Shown here in pieces: positions 52,917 through 61,399 of a stretch of 64,000 nt of DNA (positions within the stretch are counted from its first letter, which is position 1; each line of letters opens with the position of its first letter). This stretch comes from Alphaproteobacteria bacterium (GTDB lineage: Bacteria > Pseudomonadota > Alphaproteobacteria > JANQMY01). Location of the stretch: the NCBI GenBank assembly GCA_028289425.1, contig JANQPL010000007.1:124001-188000 (forward strand). Reading direction: 5' to 3'. Made by a program: the position numbers and the translations under genes. The notes beneath the pieces are model-generated. The model was not told the DNA's origin. It was given only the letters and a program-made list of their open reading frames with translations, and did no database searches.

Positions 52917-54050
52917 TTGAACGAGAAAGTTGGAAAAGCCGATCGCCCAATTAGAGTAATCGTTTGGGGACCAGGGGGTGTGGGGGGCGGCTGCCTGCGC
53001 GAAGTAATCAAGCAACCCGAGTTCGAGGTGGTTGGTGTTCTCGCCTACAGCGAGGAGAAAGACGGTCTCGACGCAGGTGAGTTGGTAGGCATGGATCCTA
53101 TTGGCGTGAAAGTAACGCGCGACAAGGAGAAGATTCATGGCCTCGATGCCGATTGCATACTTCATGCGCCCATGACCACTTCCGCTGAAGAGATGGACGG
53201 GGATGTGATACGCGCGCTCGAGTCGGGCAAGAACGTTATTTCCGCGACAGCGTACCATTACCCACCTCTTAAAGGAAAAGAGTACGCCGAAAAGCTCGAA
53301 GCAGCATGCAAAAGAGGAAATGCCAGCTTGCATGGAACGGGAATCCACCCCAATTTTCTGGCGGAAAGGCTGGGGCTGACACTCACGGGTATCTGCAACC
53401 GAGTCGAACACATAAAATTTCGTGAGTTTAATGAGACAGGAAGGTTTGGTGAGTCGCCCATTCTGACCAGTCTTGGATACGGTGCTCACCCGGACACGTT
53501 CAAGCCCGGACAGTTCGCATATGACAACACCGAACGTTACTACAAGGAATCATTGTTGCTGACGGGTCTTGGGTTGTTTGGCCGGGAAATGGAAACGGTG
53601 GAATTCACACCTGATCTAAAACTGGCGGAAGAGGACCTCCTTCAACCAAGTGGCCGGATGATTAAGAAGGGTCACATCGCAGAGTTTAAACACACTTTTG
53701 TTGGGTATTTGGATGGGAAGCCCCGCTTAACACTGGAAGAGAACTGGTATATCGGCGGACGAGAGAAATGTCCCTATCCAGGTGCGAAGAGTGACGATTA
53801 CTATGTCATTGAGATCGATGCCGAACCCTGCTCCATCCGTATGGAAATGGGCTATAAGGCATCGTTTGTAAACGATCTTGACTTCTTTCCCGATGATCCG
53901 ACGCCGCCGCCATTTTACGCAACGGCTGTAACCATGGTTCAAGCGGCCCCGATCGTTTGTGCCTCGCCTCCAGGAATTGTTTATCCGAAAATCTGGGCAC
54001 ATTTTGCTTCAGATTTGCGAAGTCTGGCCGCGGAAGCGGTGGGGAATTAG
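52917..54050 (+). CDS. dihydrodipicolinate reductase (DapB)-like Rossmann protein
   Basis: This protein of about 377 residues begins with a Rossmann NAD(P)-binding motif (VIVWGPGGVGGGCLREV) and the layout of the DapB N-terminal domain. The C-terminal part is longer than in DapB (about 270 residues in DapB itself) and lacks its substrate motif. Similar proteins (2,4-diaminopentanoate-dehydrogenase/DapB-like) occur in steroid- and lipid-catabolic regions, with no established reaction. It probably reduces or oxidises an imine- or keto-type intermediate, but this is open. I prefer the TTG at 52917 (MNEKVGKADRP), with AAGGGAG upstream. It heads a plus-strand run to 61399. Confidence 0.8.
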   Translation: MNEKVGKADRPIRVIVWGPGGVGGGCLREVIKQPEFEVVGVLAYSEEKDGLDAGELVGMDPIGVKVTRDKEKIHGLDADCILHAPMTTSAEEMDGDVIRALESGKNVISATAYHYPPLKGKEYAEKLEAACKRGNASLHGTGIHPNFLAERLGLTLTGICNRVEHIKFREFNETGRFGESPILTSLGYGAHPDTFKPGQFAYDNTERYYKESLLLTGLGLFGREMETVEFTPDLKLAEEDLLQPSGRMIKKGHIAEFKHTFVGYLDGKPRLTLEENWYIGGREKCPYPGAKSDDYYVIEIDAEPCSIRMEMGYKASFVNDLDFFPDDPTPPPFYATAVTMVQAAPIVCASPPGIVYPKIWAHFASDLRSLAAEAVGN

Positions 54051-54199
54051 GGGGAGTTTTCAGAGAGCAATACCAGGCGTGATTGCGGTGAAGCGGCAAG
54101 CTGATGAGATTTGCCTCAATGCACGGGCAAGGCGCGGAAACAGGTTTGTTCTCATAAAAATTCAAAAGCCGAAACACTGTCCAAAACAAGTGACGACAT

Positions 54200-55279
54200 A
54201 TGACAACGAGTGAAAAAACCGGTCGAGATCTTCAGGCTTTGCGCCAGTCTTTAGAAGAATGGATGAAAGGAGAATTCTCCCTAAATGAACATCCCAAAAT
54301 AGTGTCCTTAGAAACTGTCGCGACTGGGGGCTTGTCCAACGAAACTCTGTTGTTGGAAGCGGAAATGCCCGACGGAAACGTGGAGGGATTTGTCTTACGG
54401 GCTCCGCCTCCTGATGAAGGTATTTTTCCCACTTCCATTTATGACATGAAGTTGCAAGGAGAGTTTCAGTCTCGGCTTGCAAAGGCCGGTATTCCGACGC
54501 CAGCGACGATTGCATATGAGGGCGACGCCCGATGGATTGGATGCGAGTTCCTTCTCATGCCCATGTTGGAAGGTAGGGCGCCGGCAGATTTCCCCTGTTA
54601 CATTGATGAAGGATGGTTGAAAGAACTGTCGCCCACGGATCAATATCGCAGCGTGCAAAGGTTCCTTTACTGGATGGGACAAATGCATCAATTGGATATC
54701 GAAGAGTGGGGCCTGACAATCGCCGCCCGGAATACGCCGGGCGCAACGCCGCTTGCGCAAGAATTCCAGTGGTGGAAGGACTATTTGGATTGGATTTCGA
54801 CGGATGACGTCCGCGACGAAGTTCAAAAAGTTTCAGAAGTGGTTGAATGGTGCGAACGAAATTGGCCTGATCAAGAGCCCGCACCGTCGTTTGTCTGGGG
54901 TGATGCGCGCCCTGCCAATGTTCTCTTTAACGACGACCTGGAGGTCATGGGGTTTCTGGATTTTGAGCTGGCGGGACTTGCGCCGGCCGAGTTCGATTTG
55001 GGCACATGGCTTACCTATCGCAGGAATCTCATGGCGTCGCGAGATGGAGATCTTCCCGAACTTCCGGGATATCCAGATCGGCAAGAGACGATCGACATGT
55101 TTGAATCCTGTCTCGCCCGTAAAGTTGTCGATGTTGCTTGGCACGAGCTATTTGCCGCGATGCGGCAAGGGTCTTGCATCATAGGCATAAAATCGATGTG
55201 GCGACGGCGCGGCATGGGCGAAGTGCCAATTCCCAGCGTTGTTCCTGAATGGCAAGTCGAGGCGATGAAGTCGAATTAG
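54200..55279 (+). CDS. phosphotransferase family protein (APH/ACAD10-11 N-domain type)
   Basis: This 359-residue APH-fold kinase has LATGG-like and S-N-E-T nucleotide-loop residues near 45-50 and VLRAPP in the N-lobe. The catalytic loop WGDARPANVLF (near 232) has Trp replacing the usual His but keeps Asp and Asn, and FLDFELA (near 252) holds the metal-binding Asp. It resembles the kinase-like domain of ACAD10/ACAD11, which phosphorylate 4-hydroxyacyl-CoAs before dehydration. That points to processing of a hydroxy acid or lactone-derived acyl-CoA. This role is inference. It is distinct from the ecdysteroid-kinase-like protein at 45476. Confidence 0.85.
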   Translation: MTTSEKTGRDLQALRQSLEEWMKGEFSLNEHPKIVSLETVATGGLSNETLLLEAEMPDGNVEGFVLRAPPPDEGIFPTSIYDMKLQGEFQSRLAKAGIPTPATIAYEGDARWIGCEFLLMPMLEGRAPADFPCYIDEGWLKELSPTDQYRSVQRFLYWMGQMHQLDIEEWGLTIAARNTPGATPLAQEFQWWKDYLDWISTDDVRDEVQKVSEVVEWCERNWPDQEPAPSFVWGDARPANVLFNDDLEVMGFLDFELAGLAPAEFDLGTWLTYRRNLMASRDGDLPELPGYPDRQETIDMFESCLARKVVDVAWHELFAAMRQGSCIIGIKSMWRRRGMGEVPIPSVVPEWQVEAMKSN

Positions 55280-55394
55280 CTGTAGGTGGCAGGGGGTTCT
55301 TATGAAGGCGGCTTCATATCGTCATCACGCAAATTAAAGAAGCGCCAGGTCGCGAAGGCCGCGATCAAGGGCAAAACCGGCGAGCGGAAGGAAG

Positions 55395-55868
55395 ATGAAC
55401 AAAGAACCGACAGATTTTGAAAGCGTCGAAGAAATCAAAAAACTCAAAGCCAAATACTGTCGATTCGCGGACACCAAGCAGTGGCAAATGTTTCATGCTC
55501 TGTTTACGGATGATGCGGTTCTTGATCTGCGTGCCGGGCTTTCGTTAGATCCGGCCGATCAAGACGATATGTTTGCGGAAACCGGGTATCTGGACGGCAA
55601 AGAGAGTATAGAAACTTGGACCGTACAGACGGCAGACGCCATATCAACTCTCGTCCACCAATGTCACACACCAGAGATTGAGTTTGAGACCGAGACCAAA
55701 GCTCGCGGCATTTGGGCGATGGAAGATCGCCTCCAATTCAAAGATGGCGGGCCGATCAAAGAGTTGCACGGATTTGGCCATTACCATGAAACATACGAGC
55801 GGACAGAGCAGGGGTGGCGTATCGCATCGGTAAAACTCACCAGGACGAGGGTTGATATCACCAGCTAA
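55395..55868 (+). CDS. SnoaL-like / NTF2-fold protein
   Basis: This 157-residue protein has the SnoaL_4-type NTF2 pattern: E-E-I-K-K-L-K-A-K-Y-C-R-F-A-D near residues 13-27, FHALFTDDAVLD, and a C-terminal W-R-I-A-S-V-K-L-T-R strand. An Asp or Tyr in the cavity could act as in ketosteroid isomerases and scytalone dehydratase, but no specific reaction can be assigned. The ATG follows GCGGAAGGAAG. It lies in the plus-strand run between the APH-fold gene and the Zn-ADH. A second NTF2-fold gene is at 106. Confidence 0.85.
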   Translation: MNKEPTDFESVEEIKKLKAKYCRFADTKQWQMFHALFTDDAVLDLRAGLSLDPADQDDMFAETGYLDGKESIETWTVQTADAISTLVHQCHTPEIEFETETKARGIWAMEDRLQFKDGGPIKELHGFGHYHETYERTEQGWRIASVKLTRTRVDITS

Positions 55869-55986
55869 TTCGTATGAAGGCGATTGGCCGGCAAAACCTA
55901 TTGTTCGCTTGCGTTTTAAGAAGAAACTTGGTCGGGAACGTTTTTAGACCCCACATATTTCATGGGCCATTGGCTTGGAGAGAGTT

Positions 55987-56943
55987 ATGCAGGCCGTTCG
56001 TTGGGAACACGGTGAAATTAGAGTGCGTGACGTGCCATCGCCTCGCGGAGAGGGCGTTTCGGTAAAGATCGAAAGCGCGGGCATATGCGGTTCTGACGTC
56101 CATGTGGTCAACGCGCCCGACTCACCGATTTATTCGAACGACATCACCTTGGGACACGAACTGGCTGGGGTGACGTCGAATGGTGTTCCTGTGGTGATTG
56201 ATCCAATGGCCGGATGTGGCCAGTGCGATCTGTGCCAGTCGGGTGATTATAATTTGTGTCGTAAGGGGCCGGATGTTTTTGGTGTGACCAAAGACGGGGG
56301 CATGACGGAACAATTGCTCGTCCCCGAACGCGCGTTGATCCGCCTGCCGGCAGGACTGGAGCCGCGAAACGCTTGCCTTGTGGAACCGATCGGCGTTGCT
56401 CTTCATGGCCTTAGGCGTGCCAAATTAGAAGCGGGAAAAAAAGTTGCCATTGTTGGGGGTGGCCCTGTTGGCCTATGTGCGGCGGCTGTCGCTGTTCACG
56501 CGGGGTGCAGCGTCGTGGTTTCGGCGCGTCATCCGCACCAGAACGAAGTCGCGGAAAAGATCGGTGCGAGCCTCAGCGGCTCGAACGACGACTACGACAT
56601 CGTTGTCGACGCAGCCGGCACCAACAGCGCTCTGACGCGCTGCATAGAGCTTGCAAAACCCGGCGGGAAGGTAGCGCTGCTCGCGGTTTATTGGGATGGT
56701 TTCGACTTCGATATGGCGGCGGCGAGTTTGAAGGAACTCACCGTTTATTCGTCGATGGCATATGGCCATCACGGGCCGGTACGAGACTTGGACATGGCGG
56801 CAAATGTCTTAGGCATGCGTCCGGAACTCTCCGAACTCATCATTACGCACCGCTTTCCGCTAAATGCCGCGAAAGAGGCTTTTGTAACTGCTGCGGCGAG
56901 GGACCGCGGCGCCATTAAGGTGGTTATGGACCCGCAGTGTTGA
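55987..56943 (+). CDS. zinc-dependent alcohol dehydrogenase
   Basis: This 318-residue medium-chain dehydrogenase has the catalytic Zn ligands in AGICGSDVH and GHE, a structural Zn site C-G-Q-C-D-L-C-x7-C, and the Rossmann motif VGGGPVGLCAA. It is closest in layout to threonine/sorbitol-dehydrogenase-like MDRs and is rather short. It should oxidise a secondary or primary alcohol with NAD+. The ATG at 55987 follows TTGGAGAGAG; an in-frame TTG lies four codons upstream. It is part of the plus-strand run and may act on an alcohol made by a P450 or the Rieske oxygenase. Confidence 0.9.
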   Translation: MQAVRWEHGEIRVRDVPSPRGEGVSVKIESAGICGSDVHVVNAPDSPIYSNDITLGHELAGVTSNGVPVVIDPMAGCGQCDLCQSGDYNLCRKGPDVFGVTKDGGMTEQLLVPERALIRLPAGLEPRNACLVEPIGVALHGLRRAKLEAGKKVAIVGGGPVGLCAAAVAVHAGCSVVVSARHPHQNEVAEKIGASLSGSNDDYDIVVDAAGTNSALTRCIELAKPGGKVALLAVYWDGFDFDMAAASLKELTVYSSMAYGHHGPVRDLDMAANVLGMRPELSELIITHRFPLNAAKEAFVTAAARDRGAIKVVMDPQC

Positions 56944-57029
56944 CATCTTCGTTGCGTTCAGACCGCGACTCCAAAACCCCGAAACAGTGCCGCGATTGTC
57001 GGCTGCGAATTGAGAAAGGGCAGTACTAG

Positions 57030-58037
57030 ATGACAGAGACCTTATTGGAAGATACACCGGCCGACCCGATTCCGGACACGCCGCACTGGAGCGAGAACTT
57101 TGCCATTGGCTCTTTTGATCCTCAGCGAAAGATACACTTTTTTTCACATATCGGCCGCTGGCGAAAAGACATGTCACAATGGCGAGAATTGTTCAAACTT
57201 TGTCTTCCCGACGGGACGACAATCATGCATCGCTCGATCGGCAATCGATGCGCCACCCCGACCGGACCCGGTGGAAGCAATCTAGATGTTGAAGTGGTGA
57301 AACCCTTCGAGCAGCTTCGCTGGCGTTTCCTGGGGGCCGCCGAACGGATGTCGTCGGCTGATGCATTTGGCCGGTTGCCCAAGGACGGCTCTTTGGAGCG
57401 GGTCGAATTTGATCTTCTGTTCTCTTCCGATCTGCCGATGTGGCAACTGGGTGAAATAAGCGAAGAGGTTGCGGTCGTGGGTCAAGGGCATACGGAGCAA
57501 TTGGGGCGACTTTCCGGAACCATAAAGGTGGGCAATCAATCTTTTGAATTCGACAGCATGGCAAATCGTGACCATAGCCGAGGTCCTCGGGTGGTCGATC
57601 CGGTCGTCCGACACATTTGGATGCAAGGTGTATTCGAAAACGGATTGAGTTTTCTGGCCTACGATATGCAAACCGAGTTAGAAGGTCCGGTAGCCATGTC
57701 GAAAGCGTGCGTCTACGAGGACGGAAAGCTGTTTCCTGCAACATTCGAGCCGGATTACCGACTGCCAACAGGCGGAACAAATCTTCTTGAAAAGCCGTTT
57801 GGGATAAAGCTTGAGTATGAAAAGGGGTCGTTTGATATTCAGGTAACGGAGTATCCAAATACCGGTTTCATTCAGTTTACGTCACCGTGGGATTTGTATG
57901 TGGGGCGTAGGCAAGTTGACGACGAACCGAATCATTGCGTTGCCGAGCAATCGGCAACATACATGATGGATGGAAAAGTTGCCGGATATGGGCACATCGA
58001 GAGAGGTGTGCCAGGGAAGATCATTCTTGATCCATAA
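57030..58037 (+). CDS. CrtC/AttH-like lipocalin-fold protein (DUF7064-type)
   Basis: This 335-residue soluble protein has two beta-rich halves and the motif NRDHSRGPR in the middle, as in the family of hydroxyneurosporene synthase (CrtC)/AttH-like and DUF7064/7065 proteins. Repeated W and aromatic positions (W-S-E-N-F, H-I-G-R-W, T-S-P-W-D) fit the double lipocalin-like barrel. Related proteins bind or hydrate carotenoids and other isoprenoids, and many are found beside SDR and acyl-CoA genes. A role in hydration or binding of an unsaturated isoprenoid is possible. The ATG follows AAAGGG and lies 86 bp after the Zn-ADH. No signal peptide is seen. Confidence 0.75.
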   Translation: MTETLLEDTPADPIPDTPHWSENFAIGSFDPQRKIHFFSHIGRWRKDMSQWRELFKLCLPDGTTIMHRSIGNRCATPTGPGGSNLDVEVVKPFEQLRWRFLGAAERMSSADAFGRLPKDGSLERVEFDLLFSSDLPMWQLGEISEEVAVVGQGHTEQLGRLSGTIKVGNQSFEFDSMANRDHSRGPRVVDPVVRHIWMQGVFENGLSFLAYDMQTELEGPVAMSKACVYEDGKLFPATFEPDYRLPTGGTNLLEKPFGIKLEYEKGSFDIQVTEYPNTGFIQFTSPWDLYVGRRQVDDEPNHCVAEQSATYMMDGKVAGYGHIERGVPGKIILDP

Positions 58038-58142
58038 GGAGATTTAATGTGTTCCCCCTGACGGGATCAGGTCGAATGGGGTTCCTGAACAAACATACTG
58101 CCGGCAGTCTGTAAACGGGGCAGCGGCATAAGGAAATTCTCT

Positions 58143-58991
58143 ATGAGCGAAGACGTCAAGGTCGGCCGATCCGGGCCAATTATGCTGTGTACGATCAATC
58201 GAGCGGAACGAAACAACAGCATCACACCGGGAGTTTTTGAAGGGTTGCTCACGGCATTCCGGGAAGCCGATTTGGATCCTGAATGCAAGGTAATCGTGAC
58301 GAAGGCGGAAGGAAAAAACTTCTGCGTTGGCGCCGATTCCGCTGACTTGGGCAATTGGGTTGGGCAACCGCTCGATCAGGTTTACTACACCAATTTTGCC
58401 GGGAAACAGGGAACAACCAAGCAATACTCGCCAAAGGATTCATTGGACCCCCTCGGGATGAACCGGTGGGCGTTTGAAGTCGCGCAGATCGATACCCCTA
58501 TGATCGCCGCCATACGGGGAGCGGCTGCCGGGGGTGGGCTCGCTCTCGCACTGCTGCATCATTTTCGCGTCGCTGATACCAGTGCACACTTTTCGACAGG
58601 CTTTGGCCGCCTAGGTTTAGCGGGCGAACTGGGTCTGTCTTATATATTGCCGGACCTAATCGGACGACAGGCCGCGCTGCAGATGTTAATTGCGGATCAT
58701 TCCATGTCCGGACGGGAGGCAAAGGAAGCGGGCCTTGTTGACGAAGTCGTTGAGCCGGATGAGCTCGACGACGAAGTCATGAAACTGGCCGACAGAATTG
58801 CCAGCCTCTCTGCGGCCAGCGTTCGCGCGTCGTTGCGGGCCGTCCTTGAACCACGCCGGGAAGCGCTACGCTCGGTCATGGAGCTTGAATACAATCAGCA
58901 GCGGACATTGTGGTCTTCGTCAGAATTCCAAGATGGCGTTCGGAGACTCCTTGCAAGGCTGAACGGCGGCAAAACCGAAGAAAAACCCTAA
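58143..58991 (+). CDS. enoyl-CoA hydratase/isomerase family protein
   Basis: This 282-residue crotonase has NFCVGADSADL and AAIRGAAAGGGLALALLHHF in the oxyanion region. FSTGFGRLGLAGELGLSYILP follows, and the Glu in AGELG is the only clear candidate acid or base near the usual second position. It may be a hydratase or isomerase acting on a bulky enoyl-CoA. The C-terminal helix has L-W-S-S-S-E-F-Q-D-G, typical of housekeeping-like members. It precedes the acyl-CoA dehydrogenase pair but is separated from it by a strong regulated promoter, so the two can be controlled differently. Confidence 0.85.
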   Translation: MSEDVKVGRSGPIMLCTINRAERNNSITPGVFEGLLTAFREADLDPECKVIVTKAEGKNFCVGADSADLGNWVGQPLDQVYYTNFAGKQGTTKQYSPKDSLDPLGMNRWAFEVAQIDTPMIAAIRGAAAGGGLALALLHHFRVADTSAHFSTGFGRLGLAGELGLSYILPDLIGRQAALQMLIADHSMSGREAKEAGLVDEVVEPDELDDEVMKLADRIASLSAASVRASLRAVLEPRREALRSVMELEYNQQRTLWSSSEFQDGVRRLLARLNGGKTEEKP

Positions 58992-59035
58992 ATCCCGCAC
59001 CCGCACAGCCCCCGAAACGAAAATCTGTCGCAACA

Positions 59036-59084
59036 TTGACAAGGTGACGGAAGCTTTGCTTTAATTCGACCATTCAGTTGAATT
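59036..59084 (+). promoter_or_regulatory. promoter with abutting TetR-type operator
   Basis: TTGACA (59036-59041), 18 bp, TTTAAT (59060-59065) is a strong sigma-70-like promoter. The operator TCGACCATTCAGTTGA (59066-59081) begins right after the -10. The flanks extend the symmetry to AATT at each end (59063-59084). GGAG and the GTG start at 59097 follow closely, leaving a very short leader. This layout matches the promoter at 46676. Confidence 0.75.
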
Positions 59085-59096
59085 TTGGAGCGGGTT

Positions 59097-60275
59097 GTGG
59101 ACTTTGCGCTAAGTAAGGAACATCAAGCATTCCGAGAAGAACTTCTCGCCTATCTTGATGGGCTTCGCCAAAGCCGCGTGATCGACCTCGATGCGGTCAG
59201 CGAAGAATACGACCAGGACCCCAAAGCTCTTCAAACGAAGGGTCTGGCTTTCGTCCGCCAACTCGGCAAGGACGGGTGGCTGGGCATCGGTGTCCCCAAA
59301 AAGTATGGGGGGCGGGGCCTTGGTTTCGTCGAACAATGGCTCTTCTTGGAAGAGCTCAAGTATCAATCACTTCCGACCGGACAGCTTCTCATTCAGTCGA
59401 TCATTCCGGCACTCGTTTTCTTGGCAAGCGACGAAATCCGCAAACGCTTTCTGCCTCTCTGTATGAGCGGTGACGTCATGTTTGCCATAGGGTATTCCGA
59501 ACCTAATGCGGGCAGTGATCTCGCTGCCTTGACGACGCGTGCCACCAAAACCGACGGTGGTTACAGGATAAACGGCACAAAAATCTGGACCACCAATGCG
59601 CAAAACGCCACGCATCTCTGGCTTGCAGCCCGGACAGGCGCGCCCGATAGCCGACACAAGGGCATCAGCCTTTTTATTATGCCCACGGATCAGTCCGGCG
59701 TCACAATCCAACCGATCATTACCCAAGCCGACGAACAGACGAACCAAGTTTTCCTCGATGATGTGTTTGTCGATGAAGATTTACGGGTGGGCGACGAAAA
59801 CGAGGGCTGGAAGTTCATTATGGCCCAGCTCAATTTTGAGCGTTTGTTTTGTATTTCGGAGATGCTGAGGGAGTTTCACTCCTTACTTCACTGGTGGAAA
59901 AGCCATAAGCCCGCTGACACCTCAGCGTACGAATTTGAACGCCGCGAACTGGCCAAGGTCGCGGCCGACATCGAAGTATGTCGTCTCATGGCGAAACGCG
60001 CCGCATGGATGATGGATACCGGACGTGTCCCTGAGGCAGAAGCAAGCATCTCCAAGGTCTTCTATTCAACCACGCATCTGCGTGCCTCGATTGAAGGACT
60101 TAAGCTCATGGGGCCCCCGGGACAAGTCAGGTTTGGTGAACGGGATGCCCCGGCGTATGGCCGCATTGAGCGCGGCTACCGCGCGACACCGGTGTACAAT
60201 TTCGGCGCCGGCGCGAATGAAATTCAACGCGATATCATTGCCAATCGCGGTCTTGATCTTCCACGGATTAGATAG
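59097..60275 (+). CDS. acyl-CoA dehydrogenase, pair 2 subunit A
   Basis: This acyl-CoA dehydrogenase of about 392 residues has IGYSEPNAGSDLAAL, R-I-N-G-T-K-I-W-T-T-N and GAGANEIQRDIIANRGLDLP. At the C-terminal site where many enzymes have YEG, it has G-A-G-A-N, so that Glu is absent. The Glu in L-N-F-E-R-L (near 242) corresponds to the helix-G base of isovaleryl-type enzymes and may serve instead. Its stop is 11 bp before the next dehydrogenase gene, so the two probably form a heteromer. The GTG at 59097 is preferred, with GGAG upstream; the frame opens at a TTG at 59085. Confidence 0.88.
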   Translation: MDFALSKEHQAFREELLAYLDGLRQSRVIDLDAVSEEYDQDPKALQTKGLAFVRQLGKDGWLGIGVPKKYGGRGLGFVEQWLFLEELKYQSLPTGQLLIQSIIPALVFLASDEIRKRFLPLCMSGDVMFAIGYSEPNAGSDLAALTTRATKTDGGYRINGTKIWTTNAQNATHLWLAARTGAPDSRHKGISLFIMPTDQSGVTIQPIITQADEQTNQVFLDDVFVDEDLRVGDENEGWKFIMAQLNFERLFCISEMLREFHSLLHWWKSHKPADTSAYEFERRELAKVAADIEVCRLMAKRAAWMMDTGRVPEAEASISKVFYSTTHLRASIEGLKLMGPPGQVRFGERDAPAYGRIERGYRATPVYNFGAGANEIQRDIIANRGLDLPRIR

Positions 60276-60286
60276 GGCTCAACATC

Positions 60287-61399
60287 GTGGACTTGCAATT
60301 CTCTGAAACCGACACGTTGTTGCGCAGCTCGGCACAGAAACTTTTCGAAGAACGCGTAACGCTCGGTGCTAAACTTGAGCTAGATCACGATGGCCACGCG
60401 AGTACGTTCGATCAGGAATTGTGGCGAGAATTCGGTGAGCTTGGATGGTTAAGTGCTGCCTGTGCACCTGATCCCGAAGCCGCCGTGGTGCTAGGAATTC
60501 TTGCTGAGGAAGTTGGCCGCAGCGGCTGTGCAACGCCCTTTCTGCGCGCCGCGACCGCTGCGCTCACACTCGCCCGTCACGGCGAGGGGGCCGTTACGAA
60601 ACGCTTATTGGAACAAGCAGCCCTGGGCACCCAGATACTTATTCCCGTCGGCATAGAGCCTGGTCAAAAAACCATTCTGGCCGAACAAGATGGAAAAGAT
60701 TTTTATGTCGCTTTCGATCGACGGCTGGTCGAATGGGCGCCGAGCGCCACCGGTTTCATCGTGATGGCGTGGCGGCCCGACGGGCGCCCACTGCTCGTTC
60801 ACTTTGACCACGACGCACCCGGTTTAGAGATAGAGCCGGTTGAAACCTTCGATAATGCGGCCGCCGCCTGGGTCTCGTTGCAGAGGATCGCGGTTTCCGG
60901 CGACGCAGTTGTTGGATCTCCGGAATCCCTCGAAAACATCGACGAGACGATTGCGCTGACACAACTTCTTTCCGCGGCTGAGGCAGTTGGCGGCGCTGAG
61001 GGCGCTCTTGATTTGGTGGTCAACCATGTCCGTGAGCGCGAACAGTTTGGCCGCAAGATTGGCGCCTTCCAATCCATCCAACATGGACTAGCGGACGTAA
61101 AGATTCTGGTAGACGGTGCATCTTTAGCCGTGTGGTCGGCCTTGTCTGATGCATCGCTTGACCGTTCCTGTGTTGGGTCCGCTGCCCTTGCCACCTGGCT
61201 CGCGCAACGCGCGTTTCAAGAAACAGCCGTCAAAGGGGCCCTTTACCACGGCGGAATGGGCCATACCCGAGACTCTCATATGCAGTTCCTGTACAGGCGG
61301 GCGGGCACAAGCCACGCCAGGTTGGGCACCCAGTGGGACCTGTTGGGAACGATCTCTGACTTCTACATTGCGCCCAATTTGGATCGGGTGACCGATTAG
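60287..61399 (+). CDS. acyl-CoA dehydrogenase, pair 2 subunit B
   Basis: This 370-residue acyl-CoA dehydrogenase has L-Q-F-S-E-T-D-T-L-L at the start, FGRKIGAFQSIQHGLADVK and YHGGMGHTRDSHMQFLYRRA. As with the 11441 protein, it lacks a YEG-type glutamate. It begins with GTG 11 bp after the preceding dehydrogenase and is a typical partner in a heteromeric dehydrogenase for bulky acyl-CoAs. Its TAG stop overlaps the stop codon of the convergent CoA-transferase gene by a few bases (61396-61399). Confidence 0.88.
   Translation: MDLQFSETDTLLRSSAQKLFEERVTLGAKLELDHDGHASTFDQELWREFGELGWLSAACAPDPEAAVVLGILAEEVGRSGCATPFLRAATAALTLARHGEGAVTKRLLEQAALGTQILIPVGIEPGQKTILAEQDGKDFYVAFDRRLVEWAPSATGFIVMAWRPDGRPLLVHFDHDAPGLEIEPVETFDNAAAAWVSLQRIAVSGDAVVGSPESLENIDETIALTQLLSAAEAVGGAEGALDLVVNHVREREQFGRKIGAFQSIQHGLADVKILVDGASLAVWSALSDASLDRSCVGSAALATWLAQRAFQETAVKGALYHGGMGHTRDSHMQFLYRRAGTSHARLGTQWDLLGTISDFYIAPNLDRVTD

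Noticed and set aside
58060-58076. CCTGA/TCAGG inverted repeat before the crotonase at 58143
   Set aside because: The stem is only 5 bp with no U-tract. It resembles the TetR-type consensus on one side only.
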